Counted from the first letter of the stretch, positions 1-7,380 are shown. The stretch is 33,285 bases of DNA from Cupriavidus basilensis (GCF_029335485.1 NZ_JARJLM010000312.1:1-33285), one strand, 5' to 3'. Notes: generated from the sequence alone by a model not told the origin. Program-made: numbers and translations.

Positions 1-445
1 CGTCGCTCAAGCCGGCATTTGCCCAGGTAGCTGGCGGGGGCGGCGCCGGCAGCGTCGAGCCAGCGGCATCGCCTGGCTTTGCTTCTTGCTGGGTGCCAGG
101 CCCCGCCGGGGCGGCGGCAACGGGACTGGCGGTATCCGCGGCACTGCCGCCGCCGGGCGCGGCGGCAGGCTCTCCAGCGGTAGCGGGCACGGTTCCACCC
201 GTGCGATCACCGCTTGCGCCGCTCGATGCCGCGCTGCCCGACTGCTCGCTTGCAATCAGGGCCGCCAGCGGATCGGCTGCGGCCTGGGGCGCGGGGGCGG
301 CCTGGATGCCAAATGCGGCAAGGTCCTGCGCGTCTGCTGTCTGCGCGCACGCATTCCATCCCCAGGCGGCCAGCACGGCAATGGCCAGGCACCGGGAATG
401 GAATGCAGGCGGACGGCCGGCAGCGGGCAAAACAGCAAACAACAT
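1..445 (-). CDS. Secreted Ala/Pro-rich protein, N-terminal part (runs off window)
   Basis: An open frame reads from ATG at 443-445 leftwards to the window edge without a stop (148 codons visible). An in-frame TAA lies just upstream, so this ATG is the first possible start. The N-terminus has a positively charged stretch, a hydrophobic core (CLAIAVLAAWGW) and a likely signal peptidase site near ACAQTADA, so export is expected. The rest that is visible is a low-complexity Ala/Pro/Gly/Ser/Gln linker with no recognisable domain. A plausible promoter (TTGCTG, 17 bp, TAAAAA) lies just upstream at 470-498. The functional domain must be beyond the window edge and I cannot assign a family. The overlapping frames on the other strand are Arg/Ala-rich and look like shadows. 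Confidence 0.6.
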   Translation of the reverse strand, partial: MLFAVLPAAGRPPAFHSRCLAIAVLAAWGWNACAQTADAQDLAAFGIQAAPAPQAAADPLAALIASEQSGSAASSGASGDRTGGTVPATAGEPAAAPGGGSAADTASPVAAAPAGPGTQQEAKPGDAAGSTLPAPPPPATWANAGLSD

Positions 446-469
446 AGGACAGGACCAGTACGGCGTGAT

Positions 470-498
470 TTTTTAACAGTCGCCCGATTGGACAGCAA
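470..498 (-). promoter_or_regulatory. Putative sigma70 promoter for the partial secreted protein
   Basis: On the minus strand TTGCTG (498-493) and TAAAAA (475-470) are separated by 17 bp, which would start transcription near 463, about 18 nt before the ATG at 445. Only motif similarity supports this. Confidence 0.4.
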
Positions 499-683
499 GC
501 AGGGTTACAAAATCCGCAACAGTGCGTCCTTCTCACCATATGGAAAGCCGCGCTTCTCTCGCCGGCAGCCTGCTCGGACGAGCTTGCCGCCAGGAATCAG
601 GTGAAGGGAAAACCCCCGAGAACCCCCTTTTTCCTAGCGAAAACCCGGACTTTCACGACCCCCCGTGACGAAAGGGCCACCGC

Positions 684-689
684 TATAAT
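684..689 (+). promoter_or_regulatory. TATAAT -10-like hexamer upstream of the DctP gene
   Basis: A perfect TATAAT lies at 684-689 in a GC-rich context. No good -35 element stands 16-18 bp upstream. If used, transcription would begin near 696 and the RNA would carry both hairpins (695-721 and 725-799) in a leader of about 225 nt before the DctP start codon. Confidence 0.3.
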
Positions 690-694
690 CGTCT

Positions 695-721
695 GGCCAG
701 TCCGACGGGTACGGACCGGCC
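695..721. repeat. Inverted repeat, hairpin 1 of the DctP leader
   Basis: Arms GGCCAGTCCG (695-704) and CGGACCGGCC (712-721) pair with one non-Watson-Crick position around a 7-nt loop. No T-run follows, so it is not an ordinary terminator. It is followed after 3 nt by a second, longer inverted repeat. Confidence 0.6.
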
Positions 722-724
722 CCC

Positions 725-799
725 GAGCCTGTTATGAAAGCATGCCAGCATACGCCGCGCTGTATGACACGCCGTATGGCATGCCTTCGTAACAGGCTC
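725..799. repeat. Long inverted repeat, hairpin 2 of the DctP leader
   Basis: A 22-nt left arm (725-746) is complementary to the right arm (778-799) with two mismatches. The arms begin GAGCCTGTTA and end TAACAGGCTC. Inner bases (ATACG near 750 and CGTAT near 773) can extend the stem past a 3-nt bulge. The element is unusually long and well preserved for an intergenic hairpin. It may be an RNA leader element, a REP-like dispersed palindrome, or a large operator. Confidence 0.6.
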
Positions 800-921
800 A
801 TTGTTGCGCGGCCGCCGTACCCCGGCTTCCTGCGCGTCACGGCACGGAACCGGATGCCCACGCATGACGTGAGCGCGCCTGATCCTGATGCCGCGCTAAA
901 AATCGATAACGAGGAGAAGGT

Positions 922-2055
922 ATGGAACGTCGTTCCTTTCTGTTGAAGGCATCGGCCGTGGCCGCCACCGGGGCGCTGGCTGCGTGCGGCAAGGAAGAAA
1001 AGGCCGCGGCGCCCGCCGCCGCCGGTGCCAGCGCACCGGCCGTGATCGGCAGCAACCCGGCCGTGGAATGGCGCCTGGCTTCCAGCTTCCCGAAGTCGCT
1101 CGACACCATCTACGGCGGTGCCGAACTGCTGTCGGCCCGGGTCAAGGAACTGACCGACGGCAAGTTCAACATCAAGGTCTTCGCCGCCGGCGAAATCGTG
1201 CCGGGACTGCAGGTGCTGGACGCGGTGCAGAACAACACCGTGCAGATCGGCCATACCGCCGGCTACTACTACTTCGGCAAGAACCCGACGCTGTGCTTCG
1301 ACACCACCATCCCCTTCGGCCTGACCGCGCGCCAGCAGAACGCCTGGATGTTGCAGGGCAACGGCATGAAGCTGATGCGCGAGTTCTTCAAGGAATACAA
1401 CGTCGTCAATTTCCTGGGCGGCAACACCAATGCGCAGATGGGCGGCTGGTTCCGCAAGGAAATCAAGACGGTCGCCGACCTGCAGGGCCTGAAGTACCGT
1501 ATCGCCGGTTTTGCCGGCGTGGTGCTGGCGCGCCTGGGCGTGGTGCCCCAGCAGATCGCCGGCGGCGACATCTACCCCGCGCTGGAGAAAGGCACCATCG
1601 ACGCGGCGGAATGGGTTGGCCCCTACGATGACGAGAAGCTCGGCTTCTACAAGGTTGCCCCGTACTACTATTACCCGGGCTGGTGGGAAGGCAGCGCGCA
1701 GCTGTCCTTCTACTCGTCGGCCACCGAGTACGAAAAGCTGCCAGCGCTGTACAAACGCGCACTGGAAACGGCGACCATCGAAGTCCACACCACCATGATG
1801 GCCAAGTACGATGCGGTGAATCCGCAAGCGCTGGCCCGCCTGCTGGAAAACGGCGTGAAGCTGCGTCCGTTCTCCAAGGAGATCATGGAAGCCTGCTTCA
1901 AGGCCACCCAGGACGCCTACGCCGAGGAAACCGCCAAGAATCCGTCGTTCAAGAAAATCTACGACGACTGGCGCGTGTTCCGCAACAACGAGGCCGCGTG
2001 GTTCAACGTGGCCGAGCAGGCGTTCTCGCAGTTCAGCTTCGCGCGCAAGCTGTAA
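922..2055 (+). CDS. TRAP transporter solute-binding lipoprotein, DctP/TakP type
   Basis: The 377-aa protein is a DctP-family periplasmic receptor for a tripartite ATP-independent transporter, probably for an organic or 2-oxo acid. The N-terminus has a Tat-like RRSFLLK run and a lipobox LAAC with Cys22, followed by an Ala-rich linker, so it should be a membrane-anchored lipoprotein. The mature part carries TRAP receptor features: VADLQGLKYRIAG, the helix ending DIYPALEKGTIDAAEWVGP, and the aromatic YYYYPGWWE segment. The EWVGP region resembles TakP-type 2-oxoacid receptors. The start is supported by GAGGAGAAGG at 911-920. No DctQ or DctM membrane genes lie in the window, so it is an orphan here. 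Ligand identity is inferred only. Confidence 0.88.
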   Translation: MERRSFLLKASAVAATGALAACGKEEKAAAPAAAGASAPAVIGSNPAVEWRLASSFPKSLDTIYGGAELLSARVKELTDGKFNIKVFAAGEIVPGLQVLDAVQNNTVQIGHTAGYYYFGKNPTLCFDTTIPFGLTARQQNAWMLQGNGMKLMREFFKEYNVVNFLGGNTNAQMGGWFRKEIKTVADLQGLKYRIAGFAGVVLARLGVVPQQIAGGDIYPALEKGTIDAAEWVGPYDDEKLGFYKVAPYYYYPGWWEGSAQLSFYSSATEYEKLPALYKRALETATIEVHTTMMAKYDAVNPQALARLLENGVKLRPFSKEIMEACFKATQDAYAEETAKNPSFKKIYDDWRVFRNNEAAWFNVAEQAFSQFSFARKL

Positions 2056-2148
2056 GCGCGGCGCCGGGGCAGGCGGGCCGTTACCGCTTTGCCCCGTTCG
2101 CGCCGGGTCCGCGGCGCCGCCGATCCCGAGGCGGCGTACCGCGGCCGC

Positions 2149-2175
2149 AAGCCCGTGCCCAGCACGGGCTTTTTT
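2149..2175 (+). terminator. Intrinsic terminator after the DctP gene
   Basis: GCCCGTGC (2151-2158) pairs perfectly with GCACGGGC (2162-2169) around a 3-nt loop and is followed by six T residues (2170-2175). This is a classical rho-independent terminator 95 bp after the DctP stop codon. Confidence 0.85.
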
Positions 2176-2182
2176 ACGCCGG

Positions 2183-2188
2183 TAGAAT
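2183..2188 (+). promoter_or_regulatory. -10-like element for rarD
   Basis: TAGAAT stands 24 bp before the rarD ATG, directly after the terminator T-run. A -35 element is not clear, so only the -10 is proposed. The implied leader is very short and has no strong Shine-Dalgarno sequence. Confidence 0.3.
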
Positions 2189-2211
2189 CGCCCGATTCCT
2201 TGGGACTTCAT

Positions 2212-3102
2212 ATGCAAACCGGCATCATCTACGCGCTGCTCGCTTACATCATCTGGGGCTTGCTGCCGCTCTATATCAAATCCCTGCACGGCATCGCGCC
2301 GATGGAGATCCTGCTGCACCGGATGGTGTGGTCGCTGGTGTTCCTGGGCCTGGTGCTCACCTGGCGGCGGCACTGGGGCTGGCTGCGCGGGGTCGGGTCC
2401 AACCCGCGCCTGCTGGCGGGCTTTGCCGCCAGCGCGCTGCTGCTGAGCGGCAACTGGTTCCTCTACATCTGGTCGGTCTCGAACGGACGGGTGGTGGATG
2501 CGAGCCTGGGATATTTCATCAATCCGCTGTTCAATGTGCTGCTGGGCGTGCTCTTCCTGCACGAGCGGCTGCGCCCCGGCCAGTGGGCCTCGATCGCCCT
2601 GGCGGCGGCGGGGGTGATCTGGCTGACCGTGGCTGCCGGCCAGCTGCCGTGGATCGCGCTGGCGCTGGCCGGCACCTTCGGCGGCTATGGGCTGCTGCGC
2701 AAGACCGCGACGCTGGGCGCGCTTGAAGGCCTGTCGCTCGAGACCATGCTGCTGTTCCCGCTGGCGGCGAGCGCCCTGGTTTACCTGTTCGCGACCGGCC
2801 AGGCCGACTTCAGCCGCGCCAGCGGCGGCGTGCAGGTGCTGGCCTTGCTGGCCGGCCCGGTCACCGCTGTGCCCTTGCTGCTGTTCGCCGCGGGTGCGCG
2901 CCGCCTGCCGCTTTCCTTGCTCGGGCTGCTGCAATACACCGGCCCGACGCTGCAGCTACTGCTGGGCGTGTGGCTATGGAACGAACCGTTTCCGGCCAGC
3001 AAGCAGGCAGGCTTCGCGTTGATCTGGCTATCGCTGGCCATCTACGCGATGGAAGGCATCTGGGCCGGGCGCCGGCGGGCCGGGGCGGTGCTGCAGCGTT
3101 AG
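2212..3102 (+). CDS. rarD: RarD-like EamA/DMT superfamily permease
   Basis: The 296-aa product matches RarD proteins in length and sequence style: ten hydrophobic segments, an opening GIIYALLAYIIWGLLPLYIK, then ILLHRMVWSLVFL, the SNGRVVDASLGYFINPL segment and a C-terminal LQYTGPTLQLLLGV. RarD belongs to the drug/metabolite transporter superfamily of the inner membrane; its substrate is unproven (the E. coli name comes from chloramphenicol resistance annotation). The frame is open upstream to 2089, but ATG 2212 is chosen because the upstream part lies across the terminator and because 296 aa fits the family. The gene stands alone, between a terminator and a palindrome-rich gap. Confidence 0.88.
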   Translation: MQTGIIYALLAYIIWGLLPLYIKSLHGIAPMEILLHRMVWSLVFLGLVLTWRRHWGWLRGVGSNPRLLAGFAASALLLSGNWFLYIWSVSNGRVVDASLGYFINPLFNVLLGVLFLHERLRPGQWASIALAAAGVIWLTVAAGQLPWIALALAGTFGGYGLLRKTATLGALEGLSLETMLLFPLAASALVYLFATGQADFSRASGGVQVLALLAGPVTAVPLLLFAAGARRLPLSLLGLLQYTGPTLQLLLGVWLWNEPFPASKQAGFALIWLSLAIYAMEGIWAGRRRAGAVLQR

Positions 3103-3142
3103 GAAGCGGAAGAGCAACCTGGGCACTGAACAAGGCTGTCAC

Positions 3143-3169
3143 TCCCTCTCCCACAAGTGGGAGAGGGGA
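3143..3169. terminator. Perfect 11-bp palindrome after rarD, possible terminator or dispersed repeat
   Basis: CCCTCTCCCAC (3144-3154) and GTGGGAGAGGG (3157-3167) form a perfect inverted repeat with only AA between the arms. There is no T-run. Palindromes of this composition are common between genes in GC-rich proteobacteria, so it may be a dispersed repeat that serves as a transcript end. Confidence 0.5.
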
Positions 3170-3189
3170 GACCACCTGCGCAGACCCAG

Positions 3190-3415
3190 ATCCGTCAGCT
3201 GCACATCATCAATCAGATGAATTAATTTACCTATAAATATCAAGTAAAATTTATCTGGCAAATATTTATAGCGGTTTGCATAGCATGTGCTCTGCGGACC
3301 TGGTCATGTCGGTTGATGAGATCACCCATCTTTAATTCATTCCATCTATCCATCAAGCAAGCTCAAAACGATCTTGATCGATAGCAAGAATAAAACCAGG
3401 CACCCCCGGATACCG
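3190..3415. other. AT-rich intergenic patch with a 10-bp inverted repeat
   Basis: This stretch is much richer in A+T than its surroundings and has no credible ORF. It contains a perfect inverted repeat CTATAAATAT (3231-3240) and ATATTTATAG (3262-3271) with a 21-nt loop. It lies between the ends of two convergent transcription units (rarD and the ketopantoate reductase-like gene), so it is not an obvious promoter region for either. Confidence 0.55.
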
Positions 3416-3437
3416 CCTTCAGCCCGTCCCTACCACC

Positions 3438-4421
3438 TCAGTAAAGCCCACGTACCTGCGCATGCAGCCTTACCAGGCCAAGCAGCGCGTCGATATTCGG
3501 CGTGGCGATACCGACATGCTGGCCAATTTCCCGCACCGACGCCACCAGCGCGTCGATCTCCAGCGGGCGCCCGGCCTCCGCATCCTGCAGCATCGAAGTC
3601 TTGAAGGCCCCCAGCTTGCGCGTCACCTGGCTGCGCTCTTCACCGCTTTGGGCGATCGGGCAGCCGATGGCGGCGCCGATATGGCCGGCTTCCGCCATCA
3701 CCGCCAGGCAGAAGCGGTTGACCAGGGGATCGTCAAGGATGCGGTCGCAGGTGGCGCCGGTCAGTACCGAGACCGGGTTCATCGTCATATTGCCCCACAG
3801 CTTGAACCAGATTTCCTGCTGGATCGCGGCGCTGCGCTCGACTTCCAGGCCACCGCTCTCCAGCAGGCTGGCCACCGCCTCCACTTTGCCGGCCGCCTTG
3901 CCCGCCGCACCGCCCGCCGCGCCCAGGATCAGGCGCGCGCCAAACCCGTGCCGCACCGTGGCCGGTGCGGGCGTGGAGGCGGTCAGGTGCACCACGCAGC
4001 CGATGACCTGCCCGGCCGGGATGGCCAGCGCGATAGCGCCCTCCGGATCCACGGTCTGCAGCGATAGCCCCGCGTGCGGGCCCGGCCGCTCGAAAAACCA
4101 CCATGGCACGCCGTTCATCGCGGTCACCACCACCGTTTCGGGGCCGATCAGCGGCCCGATGGTTTGCGCCAGCGGCGGCAATGCCGGCGCCTTGACCGCC
4201 AGGATCACCACATCCTGCACGCCCAGGGCCGCGGGATCGCTTTCCGCGCGGACCCGGAAGGTCTCGGTGCGCCCGCCCTCTATCAGTGTCAGGCCCTGCT
4301 CGCGCAGGGTGGACAGGGTCTGGCCGCGCGCGAGCACGTTGGGCGCCTGGCCGGAACGGGCCAGCCTCGCGCCGATAAAGCCGCCGACGGCGCCTGCGCC
4401 GACGATGCAAAGAGAAGTCAT
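3438..4421 (-). CDS. Ketopantoate reductase-like 2-dehydropantoate 2-reductase
   Basis: The 327-aa protein belongs to the ApbA/PanE family of NADPH-dependent 2-oxoacid reductases. It has the Rossmann GAGAVGGFIGARLA at the N-terminus, the AVKAPAL lysine segment, the catalytic WFKLWGNMTMNPVSVLTGATC block (Lys with two Asn) and the C-terminal MLQDAEAGRPLEIDAL signature with the substrate-binding Glu. ATG 4421 is chosen because the Rossmann strand starts at once and AGGCAAGG lies upstream; an ATG at 4454 would add 11 residues. It follows the class II aldolase gene in the same orientation with a 61-bp gap, so the pair probably forms an operon. The product may act on the aldolase product rather than on ketopantoate, so panE is not assigned. 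Confidence 0.85.
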   Translation of the reverse strand: MTSLCIVGAGAVGGFIGARLARSGQAPNVLARGQTLSTLREQGLTLIEGGRTETFRVRAESDPAALGVQDVVILAVKAPALPPLAQTIGPLIGPETVVVTAMNGVPWWFFERPGPHAGLSLQTVDPEGAIALAIPAGQVIGCVVHLTASTPAPATVRHGFGARLILGAAGGAAGKAAGKVEAVASLLESGGLEVERSAAIQQEIWFKLWGNMTMNPVSVLTGATCDRILDDPLVNRFCLAVMAEAGHIGAAIGCPIAQSGEERSQVTRKLGAFKTSMLQDAEAGRPLEIDALVASVREIGQHVGIATPNIDALLGLVRLHAQVRGLY

Positions 4422-4482
4422 GGCTGCCTTGCCTGAGGTTGCGGGGGAACCCAAATATATTTACGCGAAGAATCAAGCATGA

Positions 4483-5241
4483 TTAATCCCGATACGAAAC
4501 ATCGATTCCGTCGATTTCCCGGGTCAGTGCCGCGAACACGTCCTCGCCCGCGCCGAACTTGGGATTGAACTGCAGCGAGTCGCGCGTGCACTTGCGCTGG
4601 ATCTCCTCGGGCACCGGCAGCGCGGCACCCATGGACAGCGTGGCCAGCTGGATCTCGCAGGCGCGGTTGAGCAGCCAGAGCGTGGAAAAGGTGCGGGCGA
4701 TGCTGTCGCCCCAGGCCAGCAGACCGTGGTTGCGCAGGATCACGGCGGGCTTGTCGCCGATATTGCGCACCAGGCGGGGCCCTTCGTCGCCGTGCACGGT
4801 GATGCCTTCGAAAGGATGGTAGGCCACTTTGTCGAATAGCTGGGCCGCATAGAAGTTGCTCATCGACAAACCCTGCGCCGAGCAGGCCACCGCCATGCCG
4901 GCCGTGGTGTGGGTATGCATCACGCAATGCGCGCCCGGGATACCGGCGTGGATGGCCGCATGCACCACGAAGCCGGCCGGATTGACGGGCCAGCGGCTCT
5001 CGCCGACCACCTCGCCGGCCAGGTCGATCTTCACCAGGTTGGAAGCGGTGACCTCCGCATAGCGCAGGCCGAAGGGATTGATCAGGAAATGCGGCGAGCC
5101 GCCGCCAGCCTCGGGCGGCAGGCGCAGCGTGATGTGGTTGTAGATCAGCTCGGTCCAGCCCAGCCGGTCGAAGATGCGGTAGCAGGCGGCTAGCTTGACG
5201 CGCGCCTCCCATTCCGCCGGGTGACAGTTTGCGACAGCCAT
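4483..5241 (-). CDS. Class II aldolase/adducin family protein
   Basis: The 252-aa protein matches class II (zinc) aldolases and epimerases: an N-terminal WTELIYNHITLRLP segment, the zinc motif HTHTTAG, and the third zinc histidine in LRNHGLLAWG. These enzymes split or form aldols, or decarboxylate sugar-acid phosphates, in the cytoplasm. The ATG at 5241 has AGAGGAGACC about 6 nt upstream on the minus strand. It is the first gene of a probable operon with the reductase-like gene at 3438-4421, which suggests an aldol step paired with reduction of a 2-oxo acid. Members of this family differ in substrate, so no specific activity is claimed. Confidence 0.85.
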   Translation of the reverse strand: MAVANCHPAEWEARVKLAACYRIFDRLGWTELIYNHITLRLPPEAGGGSPHFLINPFGLRYAEVTASNLVKIDLAGEVVGESRWPVNPAGFVVHAAIHAGIPGAHCVMHTHTTAGMAVACSAQGLSMSNFYAAQLFDKVAYHPFEGITVHGDEGPRLVRNIGDKPAVILRNHGLLAWGDSIARTFSTLWLLNRACEIQLATLSMGAALPVPEEIQRKCTRDSLQFNPKFGAGEDVFAALTREIDGIDVSYRD

Positions 5242-5355
5242 GCAGGTCTCCTCTGCGTTTGGCGCGGCGCCGGTGCGCGCGCGTTTGCGGTGCTGTTCGG
5301 GTGGGATCGGGCCGCGCGGGAACCGCTAGCCGCGGTGGCGGCCCGATTTATTACC

Positions 5356-5383
5356 ATGTTAATGATTTTACGGGACGGGTCAA
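5356..5383 (-). promoter_or_regulatory. Putative promoter of the aldolase-reductase operon
   Basis: On the minus strand TTGACC (5383-5378) and TAACAT (5361-5356) are separated by 16 bp in a locally AT-rich stretch, about 115 bp before the aldolase start. Support is by motif only. Confidence 0.4.
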
Positions 5384-5422
5384 GCCGGGGTTATCGCCGG
5401 GGCCGCTGGTTCCGCAATGCCG

Positions 5423-6403
5423 CTAAGGCAAGGTGTTGCGCATGATCAGCAGCCACGGCATATGCGAGTTGGTTACGCCGTCGATCATGCCGGAGTCTCC
5501 CAGTTCGATCAGCTCCATCGAGACCGATTGCTGGACATTGCCGCCAATGGCCTTCACCAGGCGCGCCGCGGGATCCACCTCGACCACGATGTCGCAATGC
5601 ATGGGTGTGGTCCCGAAACCGATCTCGTCCGGGCTGACGAGGTACTTGTCGCGCCCGCGCGCGGCGCAGATGACATCGCCCGGGCGCGGCATGGCGGGCA
5701 CCGGTTCGATACGGAAGGCCGGCGCCGGCAGGATGCCGTCGCGCGCGTCCACCACGTACATGGAGTGCGAATCGCCGGTCAGGAACTGGCGGTCGTCCAG
5801 GCCAGCCTTGCGCATCACCCAGGAAATGAAGACCGCGGACCAGGCCCAGTTGCCCTGGGTGATCTGGCGGCAGCTGACCGGCTTGCCGACGATGCCCCAG
5901 TAGCGCTGGGCCAGCTTGCAGCCTTGCGGGGTGGCCTCCATGCCGGTGCCATCCGGGAACCGCAGGCAATTGGTCTCGCTGCCGGTGTCGTCCTGGCTGT
6001 CGGCTGCGCGGTCGGTCGAATCGGCGGGCTCGATGTTGCCGGCGGCCTCGGTATCCGCCACGGGCATGCCCGGCAGGACCGGCGGCGGCAGGGGGCTGTC
6101 GGTCACGCAGGCGGTGTCGTCACGGCCCAGGCGCACGGTCTGGCCACCCCAGCGCTGCCACTCCTGCCAGGCGATCTCGACAATGCGCTGGCGCGGCGTG
6201 GCGCCGGGTGTCGTTACCGGCCGTTCGCTGTCGGGCAAGGGGGTGGCCTGCGGCCGTGCCGGCGGCGATGGCGTGGTGCAGCCCGAGAGCAGCGCGAGGG
6301 CCGTCAGCAGGCTCAGGCCAAGCAGGCGCGCCTGTGGAAAATTTTGTGGGAAACGTTGTGAATAAAGCTGTGGAAATCTGCCTGACGGCGATCGAGGATG
6401 CAT
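5423..6403 (-). CDS. DUF2272-type lipoprotein
   Basis: The 326-aa protein has a lipoprotein signal (LLTALALLSGC, Cys42 from the ATG at 6403), a Pro/Thr-rich spacer, a variable acidic middle, and a C-terminal domain that I recognise as DUF2272-like. That domain includes WAWSAVFISWVMRKAG, SHSMYVVDA, PRPGDVICAARG and HCDIVVEV, a pattern like the NlpC/P60-CHAP fold, but Ser stands where a catalytic Cys would be in active amidases. Ser at this place is, to my memory, usual in DUF2272. The protein should be tethered in the periplasm. A GTG at 6469 could extend it by 22 residues, but ATG 6403 gives a more usual signal peptide. The gene stands alone. Confidence 0.7.
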   Translation of the reverse strand: MHPRSPSGRFPQLYSQRFPQNFPQARLLGLSLLTALALLSGCTTPSPPARPQATPLPDSERPVTTPGATPRQRIVEIAWQEWQRWGGQTVRLGRDDTACVTDSPLPPPVLPGMPVADTEAAGNIEPADSTDRAADSQDDTGSETNCLRFPDGTGMEATPQGCKLAQRYWGIVGKPVSCRQITQGNWAWSAVFISWVMRKAGLDDRQFLTGDSHSMYVVDARDGILPAPAFRIEPVPAMPRPGDVICAARGRDKYLVSPDEIGFGTTPMHCDIVVEVDPAARLVKAIGGNVQQSVSMELIELGDSGMIDGVTNSHMPWLLIMRNTLP

Positions 6404-6523
6404 GAGAGACCCACTGGGCAGGACGCCCTGGACCCTTGTATTTACTGAGGGAAGGCGCCGATAGGGCACTATCTTACCGGGCTTGCGGGGGGTACTGCAT
6501 ATACCGCGGGGGGACAGGATAAC

Positions 6524-6555
6524 CGGGGGGCCGGCATTGTGGATAACGCCCCCCG
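6524..6555. repeat. G6/C6 hairpin with a DnaA box in its loop
   Basis: CGGGGGG (6524-6530) and CCCCCCG (6549-6555) can pair. The 18-nt loop contains TGTGGATAA (6538-6546), which is the complement of the DnaA consensus TTATCCACA. It lies 3' of the HU gene and may serve as its transcript end. Confidence 0.4.
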
Positions 6556-6641
6556 CCTGGCGCTCACCTGCGCCATCTGGCGACTGGCGGCGGCACGGCG
6601 GGGTTGATCCGGCGGGGCTGGCGCGGGGCCGCCCGCGAGAC

Positions 6642-6920
6642 TTACTGGTTCACTGCGTCCTTGAACTTCTGGCCAGCCTTGAACTTGACGGTCTTGGCGG
6701 CTTCGACCTTGATTTCTTCGCCGGTACGCGGGTTGCGCGCCATGCGCTCGCCGCGCTCGCCCTGGCTGAACGTGCCAAAGCCGATCAGGCTCAGGGTGTC
6801 GCCCTTGGCCACGGCGTCCATGATGGCGCCCAGCGTCACGTTCAGCGCTTGTTCTGCCTTAGCCTTGGTCAGGCCGTCCACGCCGGCCGCGATGGCGTCG
6901 ATCAGTTCGGTTTTCGTCAT
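6642..6920 (-). CDS. hupB: HU-type nucleoid protein
   Basis: The 92-aa protein is a full-length HU/IHF family member: MTKTELIDAIA start, dimer helices, and the DNA-binding arm region GFGTFSQGERGERMARNPRTGEEI with the conserved RNPxTG at the arm tip, followed by the VKFKAGQKFKDAVN end. It should form a homodimer that bends and compacts DNA. The start is supported by GGAGTGAAGC upstream. A TATGAT hexamer (7015-7010, minus strand) is a possible -10. It is a single gene. Its upstream side opens onto the 1.3-kb non-coding region with the CGTATACG array and DnaA boxes, and beyond that lies a divergent SET methyltransferase. Confidence 0.95.
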   Translation of the reverse strand: MTKTELIDAIAAGVDGLTKAKAEQALNVTLGAIMDAVAKGDTLSLIGFGTFSQGERGERMARNPRTGEEIKVEAAKTVKFKAGQKFKDAVNQ

Positions 6921-7009
6921 GCTTCACTCCGTGTCGAGTTGATAAAACAAGGACGCCTGGCTGGGCCGGCACGCTGGGCACCGGCGTCGGCAAAGGCGCC
7001 GCGGGCCAC

Positions 7010-7015
7010 ATCATA
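7010..7015 (-). promoter_or_regulatory. -10-like element for the HU gene
   Basis: TATGAT on the minus strand lies about 90 bp before the HU start. No convincing -35 at standard spacing was seen. Confidence 0.3.
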
Positions 7016-7019
7016 CCGT

Positions 7020-7380
7020 GTCGGGCCGCGCTGGCTTGGAACAGATTGTTACAGCGCCCGCCCGCCAGCCCGCGCCGGCTGGGGCTTTGCCGGGATTCTG
7101 AGAGCCATCGGACACCTCTGCGGGCGCCTGGATGCCCCTCTGGCGATCGAACGGCTCGGGGTGTGCCATGGGACATCCCGCCATGAAAAACGGCTCCAGG
7201 GGCTTCCTGGCCGTTCTCAGAGGTATTGCCGGCCGAGCGGCAGGACCGGGGGCAGACAACGTGCCGCTGCGCCCCAAGTCTTCCATGACCACCGGAATCC
7301 GTCCCTTTTGGTCTACATGCCTTGCCTGCGTGTTGTCAGCCGCTATGCGCGCCGCGTTTGCCTTTCCGCCCTTGCAGCGG
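7020..7380. other. Non-coding part of the HU-SET intergenic region
   Basis: No frame here has a plausible product, start signal or family resemblance; the open frames are Arg/Pro/Ala-rich shadows. Short inverted matches occur (for example TCTGAGAG near 7097 and TTCTCAGAGG near 7214), so a structured RNA cannot be excluded, but I recognise no known RNA family. Confidence 0.4.

Noticed and set aside
2089-2211. N-terminal extension of RarD by 41 residues
   Set aside because: It would cross the intrinsic terminator at 2149-2175 and is not conserved in style; 296 aa from ATG 2212 equals the usual RarD length.
634-2934. A 766-codon minus-strand frame across the DctP and rarD genes
   Set aside because: It is Arg/Gln/Gly-rich without recognisable domains and covers a strong terminator and two well-supported plus-strand genes.
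3502-4482. Long plus-strand frame over the ketopantoate reductase-like gene
   Set aside because: It is a Ser/Arg/Pro-rich shadow frame without motifs; the minus-strand gene has Rossmann and catalytic signatures.
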